Positions 1 to 6,537 are shown, counted from the first letter of the stretch. The stretch is DNA of 6,537 nucleotides from Flavobacteriaceae bacterium UBA5950 (GCA_002430545.1 DJCM01000027.1:1-6537); one strand, 5' to 3'. Notes: generated by a model not told the origin, from the letters alone. Numbers and translations: made by a program.

Positions 1-16
1 TTATTTAAATTTAACA

Positions 17-32
17 TGTAATAAAAATTACA
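17..32. repeat. Short perfect inverted repeat TGTAAT-AAAA-ATTACA
   Basis: Two perfect 6-bp arms are separated by AAAA; pairing does not extend beyond the arms. It could be an operator-like palindrome for a gene beyond the left edge or a weak hairpin. In sequence this AT-rich it may also be chance. Confidence 0.3.
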
Positions 33-184
33 AACCCATAAAAAAATATTTGATATTCTTCATTTCAAAATTTATCTATTCCAAAACTTCAGTTTGTGAT
101 ATATCCTCAACTGATATGGTCATGTTTGAAAAATAAAAACGAGTTGGCTAAAGCACATTCTGCTGAAATTTTGAAGATGAAATA

Positions 185-198
185 GTTTCTTCAGAAAC
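185..198 (-). terminator. Weak hairpin downstream of the last gene, possible terminator
   Basis: GTTTC and GAAAC arms form a perfect 5-bp stem around a 4-nt loop (TGAA on the minus strand), 44 nt past the stop at 242. The bases after it on the minus strand are TATTTC, not a clean U-run. It is the best terminator-like structure in the left-hand region, but the stem is short and AT-rich. Confidence 0.25.
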
Positions 199-241
199 GA
201 ATTCAATACACAACAGAGATATAGGGCATTGAATAAATAAG

Positions 242-883
242 CTACATTTCTTTAACGACAATAAATGTTGCTGTCGCTCCGGTTGATAAGTTCCATTGGT
301 TGGAGGACAATAGCTTTTGGTCTTCATCAAAAACTCTGAGTTCTGCTGTGTTGGGACCAGATGAGCCTTGATTTAATGCTCTGAAGTCAAATTTGTTAAA
401 CCCTGGTTTTAAGTCAATTGTCATGATGAAGTATTGATTTTTGAGGTATAAGTCCTGCAATAAAATTTCATCGTTGAGCAAAATTTGAACGCGATCACCA
501 TCTTCGTATTCAAAATCACGACAAACGATTATTGCTTTGTTTGAAGTCGTGTTAACATCCCCCAAATAAGTATCTCCAAGATACCCCATGTTGGCATTAT
601 CTTCCTCACGTTTGCGCAGTCGTTTGAGATAAGATGCAGAAGCATCCAAATATTGTTCTTTGGCAAAAAGAGATTTATTGGGTTCATCTTTTTTATTGAG
701 AAAGGAAAAATCATCAACTGAATTTTGGTTGGACATGATCCCCAAAACAGGTTTATTGGGTGAAGGAAAAATAGAGCTTTCTCCCTGATTCTCTTGTCCA
801 AATACACCTAATGAACTAGCAAAAAGAGTACCAATTACTAACGATTTCCATAGCGTAGTCCGACTGCTGTGCCAAAAAAACAT
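242..883 (-). CDS. Exported protein with C-terminal beta-rich domain, function unknown
   Basis: From the ATG at 883 it has 213 residues. Residues 1-29 form a signal peptide: a basic stretch (SRTTLWK), a hydrophobic core (SLVIGTLFASSLGVF), and likely cleavage before Gln30. An upstream ATG at 931 would add 16 hydrophobic residues and is less likely. Residues 30-75 are polar and probably disordered, and 76-96 are a charged helix (EQYLDASASYLKRLRKREE). Residues about 115-211 alternate strand-like segments (KAIIVCRDFEYEDGDRVQIL, YFIMTIDLKPGFNKFDF, TAELRVFDED, TATFIVV) and contain GSSGPNTAE, suggesting a beta-sandwich. I have the impression that similar C-terminal domains occur in secreted proteins of other Bacteroidota, but cannot name a family. 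It has one cysteine (Cys121) in the mature part. Its start lies 46 nt inside the preceding small gene, so it is likely co-expressed with ccsBA. Envelope location is inferred; the role is unknown. Confidence 0.82.
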   Translation of the reverse strand: MFFWHSSRTTLWKSLVIGTLFASSLGVFGQENQGESSIFPSPNKPVLGIMSNQNSVDDFSFLNKKDEPNKSLFAKEQYLDASASYLKRLRKREEDNANMGYLGDTYLGDVNTTSNKAIIVCRDFEYEDGDRVQILLNDEILLQDLYLKNQYFIMTIDLKPGFNKFDFRALNQGSSGPNTAELRVFDEDQKLLSSNQWNLSTGATATFIVVKEM

Positions 884-1047
884 AAGCCCAAATTTACAAG
901 AATAAGCCCAAACGTACCAAACAAAAACCATGCCTGATCATTTGACTTTGCAATAATCGCCTCTCCAACCACACTGATGCCAGCACCCACAAGTGCTAGC
1001 CCAATGACTGCGTACCAAAACCATTTTTTACGAAAATTTTTTTTCAA
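838..1047 (-). CDS. Small two-helix inner-membrane protein, function unknown
   Basis: With a TTG start at 1047 this encodes 69 residues. It begins with a strongly basic segment (KKNFRKKW, residues 2-9) and then has two hydrophobic helices (about 10-33 and 39-63) joined by a short polar turn with GEAIIAKSNDQAW, a typical hairpin membrane protein with the N-terminus in the cytoplasm. The frame has no ATG until 1116, deep inside ccsBA, and the extra 23 residues there would put a second hydrophobic segment ahead of the basic cluster, so I prefer TTG. The gene would overlap the ccsBA end by 20 nt and the next gene by 46 nt, which argues for coupled translation. I do not recognise a named family. 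An accessory part in cytochrome c maturation is a guess from position only. The gene is probable; the start is uncertain. Confidence 0.68.
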   Translation of the reverse strand: MKKNFRKKWFWYAVIGLALVGAGISVVGEAIIAKSNDQAWFLFGTFGLILVNLGLCFFGTAVGLRYGNR

Positions 1048-4000
1048 AGTATTTGTTATATCGCATATAGGAAATGAACCCAACCAGAGAAACAATGGCA
1101 ATCGAATAATACACAAAGCTCGGGGTTATTACCTTATCACCACTCGCATAAGAATGCAAGCCAACCAAATAGAAATTGACCCCAAAATAGGTCATAATGA
1201 TACTCGCAAAAGCAATGACAGACATGAGGTTAAATAACCATTTACTTCGCATACCGGGGATCAATCGCATGTGTAAAACAAATGCATAAACGAGGATGCT
1301 AATCAGTGCCCAAGTTTCTTTTGGGTCCCAACCCCAATACCTTCCCCAACTTTCGTTGGCCCATTGTCCTCCGAGAAAGTTCCCAATGGTCAGCATCACT
1401 ACACCAACAGTGAGTGCGAGCTCATTGACCACTGTCAACTCATCGATTGTCAATCGGATTCGTTTTTGGGTTTTTTTAGTTGTCAATATCATCAGAATCA
1501 TTGCAATGAATCCTACAATCATGCCCAAGGCAAATGGACCATAACTTCCAACAATAACAGCAACGTGTATCATCAGCCAATAGCTATCCAATACAGGTAC
1601 AAGATTCGCAATTTCGGGATCCATCCAGTTCCAGTGTGCAATCATCAATATAATAGAGGCAACAAAAGCAGTAGCAGCTATGGTTAGCTTGGATTTACGT
1701 CCAAAAGCAAATCCAATTCCAACAGTGGCCCAAGCTACATATAGCATTGATTCATAAGCATCACTCCACGGCGCATGACCCGAAATGTACCAACGAGCCC
1801 CCATCCCTACTGTCTGAAAAACAAAAAGTAAAGCAATAATCCCAATACAAATTTTGGTCAAAAAACTGAGGAAACGAACATCAAAAAGAATTTGAAAAAT
1901 AAGAACGAAAAACATTAATGTACCAACGTACATGTACCAAGCAAAAAGCTTCTTGAAAATATCATATTTGTTGTACATGACTTCAGCCTCAACTTTATCA
2001 GCTGAAGGCATGATATCATTTCCATATTTCCTTTGAAATCCTGAAATGCTTTCCAACAATTCGTCTGCCTGCTCGTAGGCACCCTGTCGCAGCGCTCCAA
2101 GATACAAAGGCATCACATTGGCGACATATAAAGAGTCCACCCCTTCAAAGGGATAATCAGTTGCCTCCTGGAATGACACCCATTTATCATTTTCAATCTC
2201 TGGAACAGGAAAAATTCGAAGTATTTTACCTTCAATTGCACTGTACAACAGATTGATTCTTCGATCTGTTTCAATAAAATCTTTCTGAAATTGATTGGGG
2301 TTTGCAGCTTTGTATGCACCCTCAAGAGGCTGTGCCAATTTGTAATTACCACTTTTATCAAAAAAATCAACAAAAGAAGCATATTTTGCTTTCTCGTCAA
2401 CACCAGCAATTCTTCGAAGGCTATCGTTACCCCTTTTCAAATAAATAAAAGGAACTTGATACCAAAGCAAAGGGTTTTGCTGTATGGAAAGTAAAACTTG
2501 ATCGGCGTTTAATGATTGATAGGTATCTGATTTGCTCACCTTTCTAATGAGCTCAGAAGCAAATGTATTTGCTGGTTTCATGCGCCCACCCAAATCTTGA
2601 ATCACTAGTTTTCCAAATTTATCAGCGTGTGTTGTAGGCACTGCTTGACTAATCAACAGCGAGTCGATGTTTTGAGATATGCTCTGCTCGTGCTGATGAG
2701 TTTGAGCGTTCAAGGATAACCCAAACAACAGCATGATTGCAGTGAGAGATGCCTTTTTAACTCTTATTTTTTCGAGTTGGGTTGAGAGTGATTTAAATCT
2801 AGTTTTTCCGAAAAAAAGAATCCCAAGCAAGCCAATATAAAGAAGGAAATAACCAACATAAGTAATCCATGTTCCCCAAAAATCATGATTCACTGACAAG
2901 ATTGTCCCTTTTTCATCGGGATCAAAGGAGGCTTGAAAAAAACGATACCCCCTGTGGTTAAGGATATGATTCATGTAGATATCGTGATCGAATGGAGGAT
3001 AATCAGCGACGCTAACTTTACTCATAAAACTGCTGTAACTCTTTTCAGTTCCTGGATATTTTTCAGCGATAAAGTCATTCAACTTTAAAGCAAATGGAAG
3101 TTCGTGCTGCAAAGAGCCATATTGCACCCAAAAGTCTAATCCCCCTAAAGAAACTTGTTTGGGGTCATTTGTAAAGCCTTTTGCACCTAAAACCTGTACA
3201 GTTTCAGACACACCATCCGTACTGATTTTTAGTGTTAATGCATCCTGAATTGCTTCTTCGTCTTTTACGATTTGATATGTGCCACGTATTGCTTGATCGG
3301 GAAAAACAAACTGCATTCCAGCCATTGAATACAAAGATCGAAAGCGAAGTGGAGTTTGCGCATCGGCTGATACATCTTCAATGGATTGCGTAGCCATTTG
3401 CATCGCAGTTCCAGAAAATGGCGTGTTAATCGTGTAATCATTATTGGTTTGATCCCATTCGATGTTTATTGCGCCATATGTTGGGTTATTGAAGGTGAAC
3501 AACACATTATGAATATTCACAATCTCACCAAAACCGATGTAGTGATCGTGGCGATTTCCATCACCAGATTCTACAATCTTGATGAAATAATCACCCTTTG
3601 GATCTTCAACCAAACTTTCAGAAGCGTTGGAAATAAAATCAAAATATTCAATTGAAAACTTCTGTTCATTAAAGGAACTTCTCCAACGAAAATTATTGTT
3701 CGTAGGCTCTGCAAACAGAAAGTCATCTTGTAATTTTTTTCTTTGTAATGCACCATCCATTTCACCATCGACAAGAACAGTAACATAAGTCTTTTCACTC
3801 AAAAAAGAGTTAGTTGTTTCTCCCTCACGAATAGGCATGACACCCTCAAATCCAAAGTAGCGTGTAACAAAAGCACCAAGTATGATTAAAATCCAAGCAC
3901 CATGCAACATTAGAATGGGCCATTTTTCCCATCGTAACAAACGATATTTTTTGATGTTACCAACAAAGTTGACTACAAATACTCCCATGATCGCCTCAAA

Positions 4001-4156
4001 CCACCAAGCATTATATACCCAAATCCTAGCAGTGGCAGTGTTATAGAAACTTTCGACAAAAGTACCCACAGCCATCGATACACAAAAAACGATGAAAAGT
4101 ATAGATGTAAGGCGAGTTGAAAATAAAAAACCAACCAATATCATGGCTTGTTTCAT
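1028..4156 (-). CDS. ccsBA: CcsB-CcsA (ResB/CcsA) fusion, System II cytochrome c heme lyase
   Basis: This 1042-residue inner-membrane protein should carry heme across the membrane and ligate it to CXXCH apocytochromes. Residues 1-450 are the ResB/CcsB half: helices near 10-34, 45-68 and 79-102, with His85 in LMLHGAW (the transmembrane heme ligand position), a large periplasmic domain (about 103-425) containing GYRFFQASFDPD, and a helix at 427-450. Residues 469-484 are a short hydrophobic stretch followed by a soluble domain (about 485-735). Residues 737-1030 are the CcsA half with about eight helices, SGHAPWSDAYES, the WWD motif WGRYWGWDPKETW (937-949), and His864, His962 and His1001 at the spacing of the essential CcsA histidines. 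The 4156 start follows an A-rich stretch and gives the usual FLFSTRLT N-terminus; 4144 is an alternative. Fused forms are known in Bacteroidota and Epsilonproteobacteria. The stop overlaps the next small gene. Confidence 0.96.
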   Translation of the reverse strand: MKQAMILVGFLFSTRLTSILFIVFCVSMAVGTFVESFYNTATARIWVYNAWWFEAIMGVFVVNFVGNIKKYRLLRWEKWPILMLHGAWILIILGAFVTRYFGFEGVMPIREGETTNSFLSEKTYVTVLVDGEMDGALQRKKLQDDFLFAEPTNNNFRWRSSFNEQKFSIEYFDFISNASESLVEDPKGDYFIKIVESGDGNRHDHYIGFGEIVNIHNVLFTFNNPTYGAINIEWDQTNNDYTINTPFSGTAMQMATQSIEDVSADAQTPLRFRSLYSMAGMQFVFPDQAIRGTYQIVKDEEAIQDALTLKISTDGVSETVQVLGAKGFTNDPKQVSLGGLDFWVQYGSLQHELPFALKLNDFIAEKYPGTEKSYSSFMSKVSVADYPPFDHDIYMNHILNHRGYRFFQASFDPDEKGTILSVNHDFWGTWITYVGYFLLYIGLLGILFFGKTRFKSLSTQLEKIRVKKASLTAIMLLFGLSLNAQTHQHEQSISQNIDSLLISQAVPTTHADKFGKLVIQDLGGRMKPANTFASELIRKVSKSDTYQSLNADQVLLSIQQNPLLWYQVPFIYLKRGNDSLRRIAGVDEKAKYASFVDFFDKSGNYKLAQPLEGAYKAANPNQFQKDFIETDRRINLLYSAIEGKILRIFPVPEIENDKWVSFQEATDYPFEGVDSLYVANVMPLYLGALRQGAYEQADELLESISGFQRKYGNDIMPSADKVEAEVMYNKYDIFKKLFAWYMYVGTLMFFVLIFQILFDVRFLSFLTKICIGIIALLFVFQTVGMGARWYISGHAPWSDAYESMLYVAWATVGIGFAFGRKSKLTIAATAFVASIILMIAHWNWMDPEIANLVPVLDSYWLMIHVAVIVGSYGPFALGMIVGFIAMILMILTTKKTQKRIRLTIDELTVVNELALTVGVVMLTIGNFLGGQWANESWGRYWGWDPKETWALISILVYAFVLHMRLIPGMRSKWLFNLMSVIAFASIIMTYFGVNFYLVGLHSYASGDKVITPSFVYYSIAIVSLVGFISYMRYNKYFEKKFS

Positions 4157-4303
4157 AGCTTTTTTTTTCAAAATTAAGGCATAACTAACAATTATCCTAC
4201 TGTTAATTAGTGCATTATAAAATAAATTGGTTGCGAAAAAAAGCAATCCTAAAAAAGGAAGTCAGCGATTCTTTTAAGACTACAGATCAAATACTTGACA
4301 GGC
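4157..4303 (-). other. Spacer between surA and ccsBA
   Basis: This 147-nt AT-rich interval is the only sizeable gap between genes in the main block, so a separate transcription start for ccsBA is possible here. It contains no ORF I believe. The reading frame of ccsBA stays open back to an ATG at 4246, but the added 30 residues do not look like a CcsB N-terminus. Two tiny inverted repeats with A-run loops (4229-4249 and 4247-4259) are too weak to call a terminator for surA. Confidence 0.5.
4169..4176 (-). promoter_or_regulatory. Possible Bacteroidota -7 promoter element for ccsBA
   Basis: Read on the minus strand this is TAATTTTG, an exact match to the TAnnTTTG -7 consensus of the Bacteroidota primary sigma factor. 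No TTG/TTTG element is found about 19-21 nt upstream, and only 12 nt separate the motif from the ATG at 4156, so the leader would be extremely short. In AT-rich sequence such a match can arise by chance, so this is a weak candidate. Confidence 0.2.
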
Positions 4304-5680
4304 TTATTGAACCCATTTATTAGAAAAATCACAGTCTCTGTATGAGCGATTTACATTGATAAAAGTATCATCAATTTTTTCACCCATCCATTCTTGAATC
4401 GTGTTCAGTTGTTTCTCTTTCAAGGCTAAATCTTTGATTTTAACATAGTCATTTGCAAAATCGGCAGTGTGTTCATTGTAGCGATTGGTAACCATTAAAA
4501 TCTTATATTTCTTATTTCCAGATCTATCTTCCTCAATCACAGGAGGTGAGATTTGGTTGTCTTCAAGATTTAAAATTTGGTTGTAAATCTCAGGATCTAG
4601 TTTTGTCAATTCAAATCTTGTATCTCCAGAAGTAGGGTTGATCAAAACACCCCCATTAGAAGCTGTATCCTTATCATCTGAAAATTCAAGTGCGGCGTCT
4701 GAGAAAGATATTTCTCCATCTTGAATTCTCTTGCGAATCAATTCAAGTTTTTCTTTTGCTTCACCAAGTTCTTTGGCAGAAACCTCTGGTACTAAAAGAA
4801 CATGGCGCACATCCATAAGCTGACCTCTAATCTTGTCTACTGTTACGATATGCCATCCAAAGTCTGTTTGAAATGGTTGTGATATTTCTCCTTCTCTCAA
4901 ACGATAGGCCTGATCTCTAAATTCTTTGACCATCACTGGTCGCTTGCGATCAAGGGTGTAACGACCGCCACGCGATCGTGACCCTGGATCTTGTGAGTAC
5001 AAAATCGCTTTGGAGGCAAAACTCGAACCATTTTCGAGCACATCATTGCGCATGGTTTCAAGCAAACGAATTGTTTTTTCAACCTCTTGATTAGTTGGCG
5101 TTGGATCAATAACAATTTGTGCAATTTCAAGTTCAGCACCAAAAACAGGTCGTTGGTTTACTGGGATTTTATCAAAAAAAGTACGCACCTCTTCTGGGGT
5201 AACTTCAATTTCTTCAACGATACTAGCCTGCATCCGTTGGGAAAGCTGTTGTACGCGATTGATGTCAAAAAGTTCATTTCTGAAACTTTGCTCATCTTTT
5301 TTCTTATAAAATTCAAGAACCTTTTCCATACTTCCGAGTTCTTGAACAAAATAATCGATTGTTCTACCAACATAATCGTTGATTTCTGCGTCGCTGACTT
5401 CCAAGCTGTCTTGCTCTGCGTGGTGGGCATACAACTTATCTTCCATTAGTTTTCCAAGCAAACTACACTTCTCAATATTTCCAGTGGGAATTCCCTGAGA
5501 TTGCAAATCGATGTAAGCTTTTTCGATATCAGAATCAAGAATCACAAAATCGCCAATCACTGCAGCAACGCCATCAATCTTTATTCTTTGAGGGGTTGGA
5601 ATACTATCGGTTTGTGCATAAGCAAATTGAATAGCTCCAAAAAAAGTAAAAACACAAATTGAACGAATCCAACTATTCAT
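4304..5680 (-). CDS. surA: SurA-type periplasmic peptidyl-prolyl isomerase/chaperone
   Basis: SurA escorts unfolded outer membrane proteins through the periplasm and isomerises Xaa-Pro bonds. With the start at 5680 it has 458 residues, slightly longer than the roughly 430 of E. coli SurA. Residues 1-22 are a signal peptide (cleavage likely after FAYA). Residues about 34-175 are the SurA N-terminal chaperone domain. Parvulin domain 1 spans about 182-285, with SQDPGSRSRGG and FGWHIV (His277). Parvulin domain 2 spans about 290-398, with VRHVLL (His293) and FSDDKDTASNGG. A C-terminal helix ending YRDCDFSNKW follows. The ATG at 5680 overlaps the upstream stop by 8 nt and gives a good signal peptide; in-frame ATGs at 5689 and 5716 are alternatives, the latter less likely. 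Each parvulin domain keeps only one of the usual active-site histidine motifs. Identification is firm; the start is moderately sure. Confidence 0.95.
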   Translation of the reverse strand: MNSWIRSICVFTFFGAIQFAYAQTDSIPTPQRIKIDGVAAVIGDFVILDSDIEKAYIDLQSQGIPTGNIEKCSLLGKLMEDKLYAHHAEQDSLEVSDAEINDYVGRTIDYFVQELGSMEKVLEFYKKKDEQSFRNELFDINRVQQLSQRMQASIVEEIEVTPEEVRTFFDKIPVNQRPVFGAELEIAQIVIDPTPTNQEVEKTIRLLETMRNDVLENGSSFASKAILYSQDPGSRSRGGRYTLDRKRPVMVKEFRDQAYRLREGEISQPFQTDFGWHIVTVDKIRGQLMDVRHVLLVPEVSAKELGEAKEKLELIRKRIQDGEISFSDAALEFSDDKDTASNGGVLINPTSGDTRFELTKLDPEIYNQILNLEDNQISPPVIEEDRSGNKKYKILMVTNRYNEHTADFANDYVKIKDLALKEKQLNTIQEWMGEKIDDTFINVNRSYRDCDFSNKWVQ

Positions 5681-6509
5681 AAACCTCATATATATTTTGA
5701 CGCAACCCTTCTTCAATTATTTCTCGATCGAGCTGTCGCATCAATTCCAGTTTTCTTTTGTTGATTAAGATTTGCTTCAACGTTGGCGCTACATAATCTA
5801 AAGGTGCCAAGTCGTTACGTAAAACAACTTCTTCAACTACCACCAAATATACTTCTAAAGAATCTTGTAATTCAAAGAATGTGTCATTTTTTAAGAAATT
5901 TTTGTAACGTCTCTCATTTATTGAAGGCAATCGATTAAAAAACTGAGATGCCTGAACCCATATAGAATCATTCAAAGAGTAGGTCGTAAACTGAAGAGCA
6001 ATCGAATCCAGAGAGACTTTATCATCTTCGTTAAATCGCCGAATGCTTTTTCGAATCGATCGAAGATTATAATTTTCATTTCGCACGCGAACGTATCGCC
6101 CTCGCATGAGGTCTTTATTTGTTTTAAAATTCAATTTGTTATGTTCAAAATAGGAAACAATTTCTTCCTTTCCCACGATTGAGTCCAACTGCGACTGAAT
6201 TGCCTTGTCCTTGTAGGTTTTTACATATAAATCGTTGCGATAGGTGCTGACCAATTCTTCAAGTCCCTTCTTCTCTCGTGAGCTCAAATTGATTTCTGCT
6301 TTTTTTAGATATAACAACTCCTCTGCCCATTCATTTATTGTTCTGGTTGTGATTTGTATGCTATCGCTTCCATTGGGTTTAATTTTATTTTCTAGATCAG
6401 ATATAAATAAAAAATCCTCGCCAACTCTCGCAACTGCATTTGATTCCTCATTTGTAGGTAAATCACATGAGCAAATCAGTAATAATATTATAAGATAAAT
6501 GGATTTCAT
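5673..6509 (-). CDS. SurA-like periplasmic lipoprotein with degenerate parvulin region
   Basis: This 278-residue protein is probably an outer-membrane-directed chaperone related to SurA/PpiC. Residues 1-14 form a short hydrophobic signal ending in a lipobox-like ICSC, so Cys15 is the likely lipidated residue. Residues about 24-120 resemble a SurA N-terminal domain (ARVGEDFLFISDLE near its start, then charged helices). Residues about 133-230 sit where a parvulin domain belongs, but RGRYVRV stands where active parvulins have a (A/R)RHIL-type strand, and no GWH motif follows, so isomerase activity is doubtful. Residues 238-278 are a charged helix like the C-terminal helix that completes the SurA core. 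The ATG at 6509 directly precedes the signal sequence. The 3' end overlaps surA by 8 nt, which implies translational coupling. The export and SurA kinship are visible; the chaperone role is inferred from kinship and position. Confidence 0.85.
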   Translation of the reverse strand: MKSIYLIILLLICSCDLPTNEESNAVARVGEDFLFISDLENKIKPNGSDSIQITTRTINEWAEELLYLKKAEINLSSREKKGLEELVSTYRNDLYVKTYKDKAIQSQLDSIVGKEEIVSYFEHNKLNFKTNKDLMRGRYVRVRNENYNLRSIRKSIRRFNEDDKVSLDSIALQFTTYSLNDSIWVQASQFFNRLPSINERRYKNFLKNDTFFELQDSLEVYLVVVEEVVLRNDLAPLDYVAPTLKQILINKRKLELMRQLDREIIEEGLRQNIYEVYE

Positions 6510-6513
6510 TTGG

Positions 6514-6537
6514 CTATCGAGAATAATTGGGTGCTTC
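6514..6537 (-). CDS. guaB: IMP dehydrogenase, extreme C-terminus (partial)
   Basis: Only the last seven codons and a TAG stop are inside the window; they read EAPNYSR. Bacterial IMP dehydrogenases end in a conserved segment of the form ..ITKE(S/A)PNY.., so this tail fits GuaB, which oxidises IMP to XMP with NAD+ in guanine nucleotide synthesis. The rest of the gene lies beyond the right edge. The stop is 4 nt before the ATG of the next gene, so the two are probably on one transcript. The call rests on seven residues and on family knowledge. An alternative reading frame (..LFSIAK, stop overlapping the next ATG as ATGA) is possible but has no recognisable signature. Confidence 0.62.
   Translation of the reverse strand, partial: EAPNYSR

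Larger units (their letters stand above)
1..241. other. AT-rich non-coding stretch at the left edge
   Basis: Downstream of the minus-strand genes I see no convincing coding region on either strand: the only open frames are of about 6-15 codons, such as a minus-strand ATG at 60 followed by a stop after 11 codons. It contains the weak hairpin at 185-198 and an inverted repeat at 17-32. No exact TAnnTTTG promoter motif was found on either strand. The next gene presumably starts beyond the left edge. Confidence 0.6.

Noticed and set aside
148..330. Minus-strand open frame of 60 codons at the left end
   Set aside because: It largely overlaps the end of the exported protein gene in another frame and has no domain, signal or membrane features that suggest a real protein.
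884..931. Upstream ATG at 931 for the exported protein
   Set aside because: The extra 16 residues are a shifted reading of the small membrane protein's second helix and would spoil a normal signal peptide.
1048..1116. Upstream ATG at 1116 for the small membrane protein
   Set aside because: It would lie 89 nt inside ccsBA and add residues that are a frame-shifted reading of the CcsA tail ahead of the natural basic N-terminus.
977..1687. Plus-strand open frames of 82-107 codons opposite ccsBA and its small neighbour
   Set aside because: They are antisense to strongly coding sequence, and their translations look like reverse readings of membrane helices.
4157..4246. 30-residue N-terminal extension of ccsBA from the ATG at 4246
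   Set aside because: It reads through the A-rich leader, and the usual CcsB N-terminus begins a few residues before FLFSTRLT, which matches the 4156 start.
4229..4259. Two adjacent short inverted repeats with A-run loops, considered as a surA terminator
   Set aside because: Stems are only 4-6 bp, one has a mismatch on the transcribed strand, and the U-runs fall in the loops rather than after the hairpins.
5087..5449. Plus-strand 120-codon open frame opposite surA
   Set aside because: It lies wholly inside the well-supported surA gene on the opposite strand and has no recognisable features.
1..6537. Mobile element, CRISPR array, RNA gene or defence system
   Set aside because: I saw no transposase, terminal repeats, regularly spaced repeats, tRNA- or rRNA-like sequence, or defence-type domains on either strand.

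Overview
The window looks like ordinary chromosomal sequence from a member of the Bacteroidota, most likely Flavobacteriales-like. It is AT-rich, start sites follow A-rich rather than clear Shine-Dalgarno sequences, the SurA has the two-parvulin layout and the YRDCDF..W tail I associate with flavobacterial SurA, and a single-polypeptide CcsB-CcsA cytochrome c synthase of about 1040 residues is present. All supported genes lie on the minus strand, so the locus reads from the right edge to the left edge.

Right part (about 6537 to 4304): the last seven codons of what is probably guaB (IMP dehydrogenase), then after 4 nt a 278-residue SurA-like lipoprotein with a degenerate isomerase region, then, overlapping it by 8 nt, a complete SurA-type periplasmic parvulin isomerase/chaperone. 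The two chaperone genes are evidently co-translated and should serve outer membrane protein biogenesis.

Middle part (4303 to 1028): a 147-nt spacer with a possible weak promoter motif, then a large ccsBA (ResB/CcsA fusion, System II cytochrome c heme lyase) that carries the WWD heme-binding motif and the expected histidines. It would move heme to the periplasmic face and attach it to apocytochrome c.

Left part (1047 to 242): two small genes overlap in series with the end of ccsBA. The first encodes a two-helix membrane protein with no nearby ATG (TTG start proposed). The second encodes a 213-residue exported protein with a C-terminal, probably beta-rich domain. Neither has a function I can name; their overlap with ccsBA suggests co-expression with it. 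The final 241 bases are AT-rich, non-coding as far as I can see, and hold two short inverted repeats.

I found no mobile element, CRISPR array, RNA gene or defence-type system. The most interesting item is the overlapping pair of small unknown genes behind ccsBA; the rest is recognisable housekeeping sequence.
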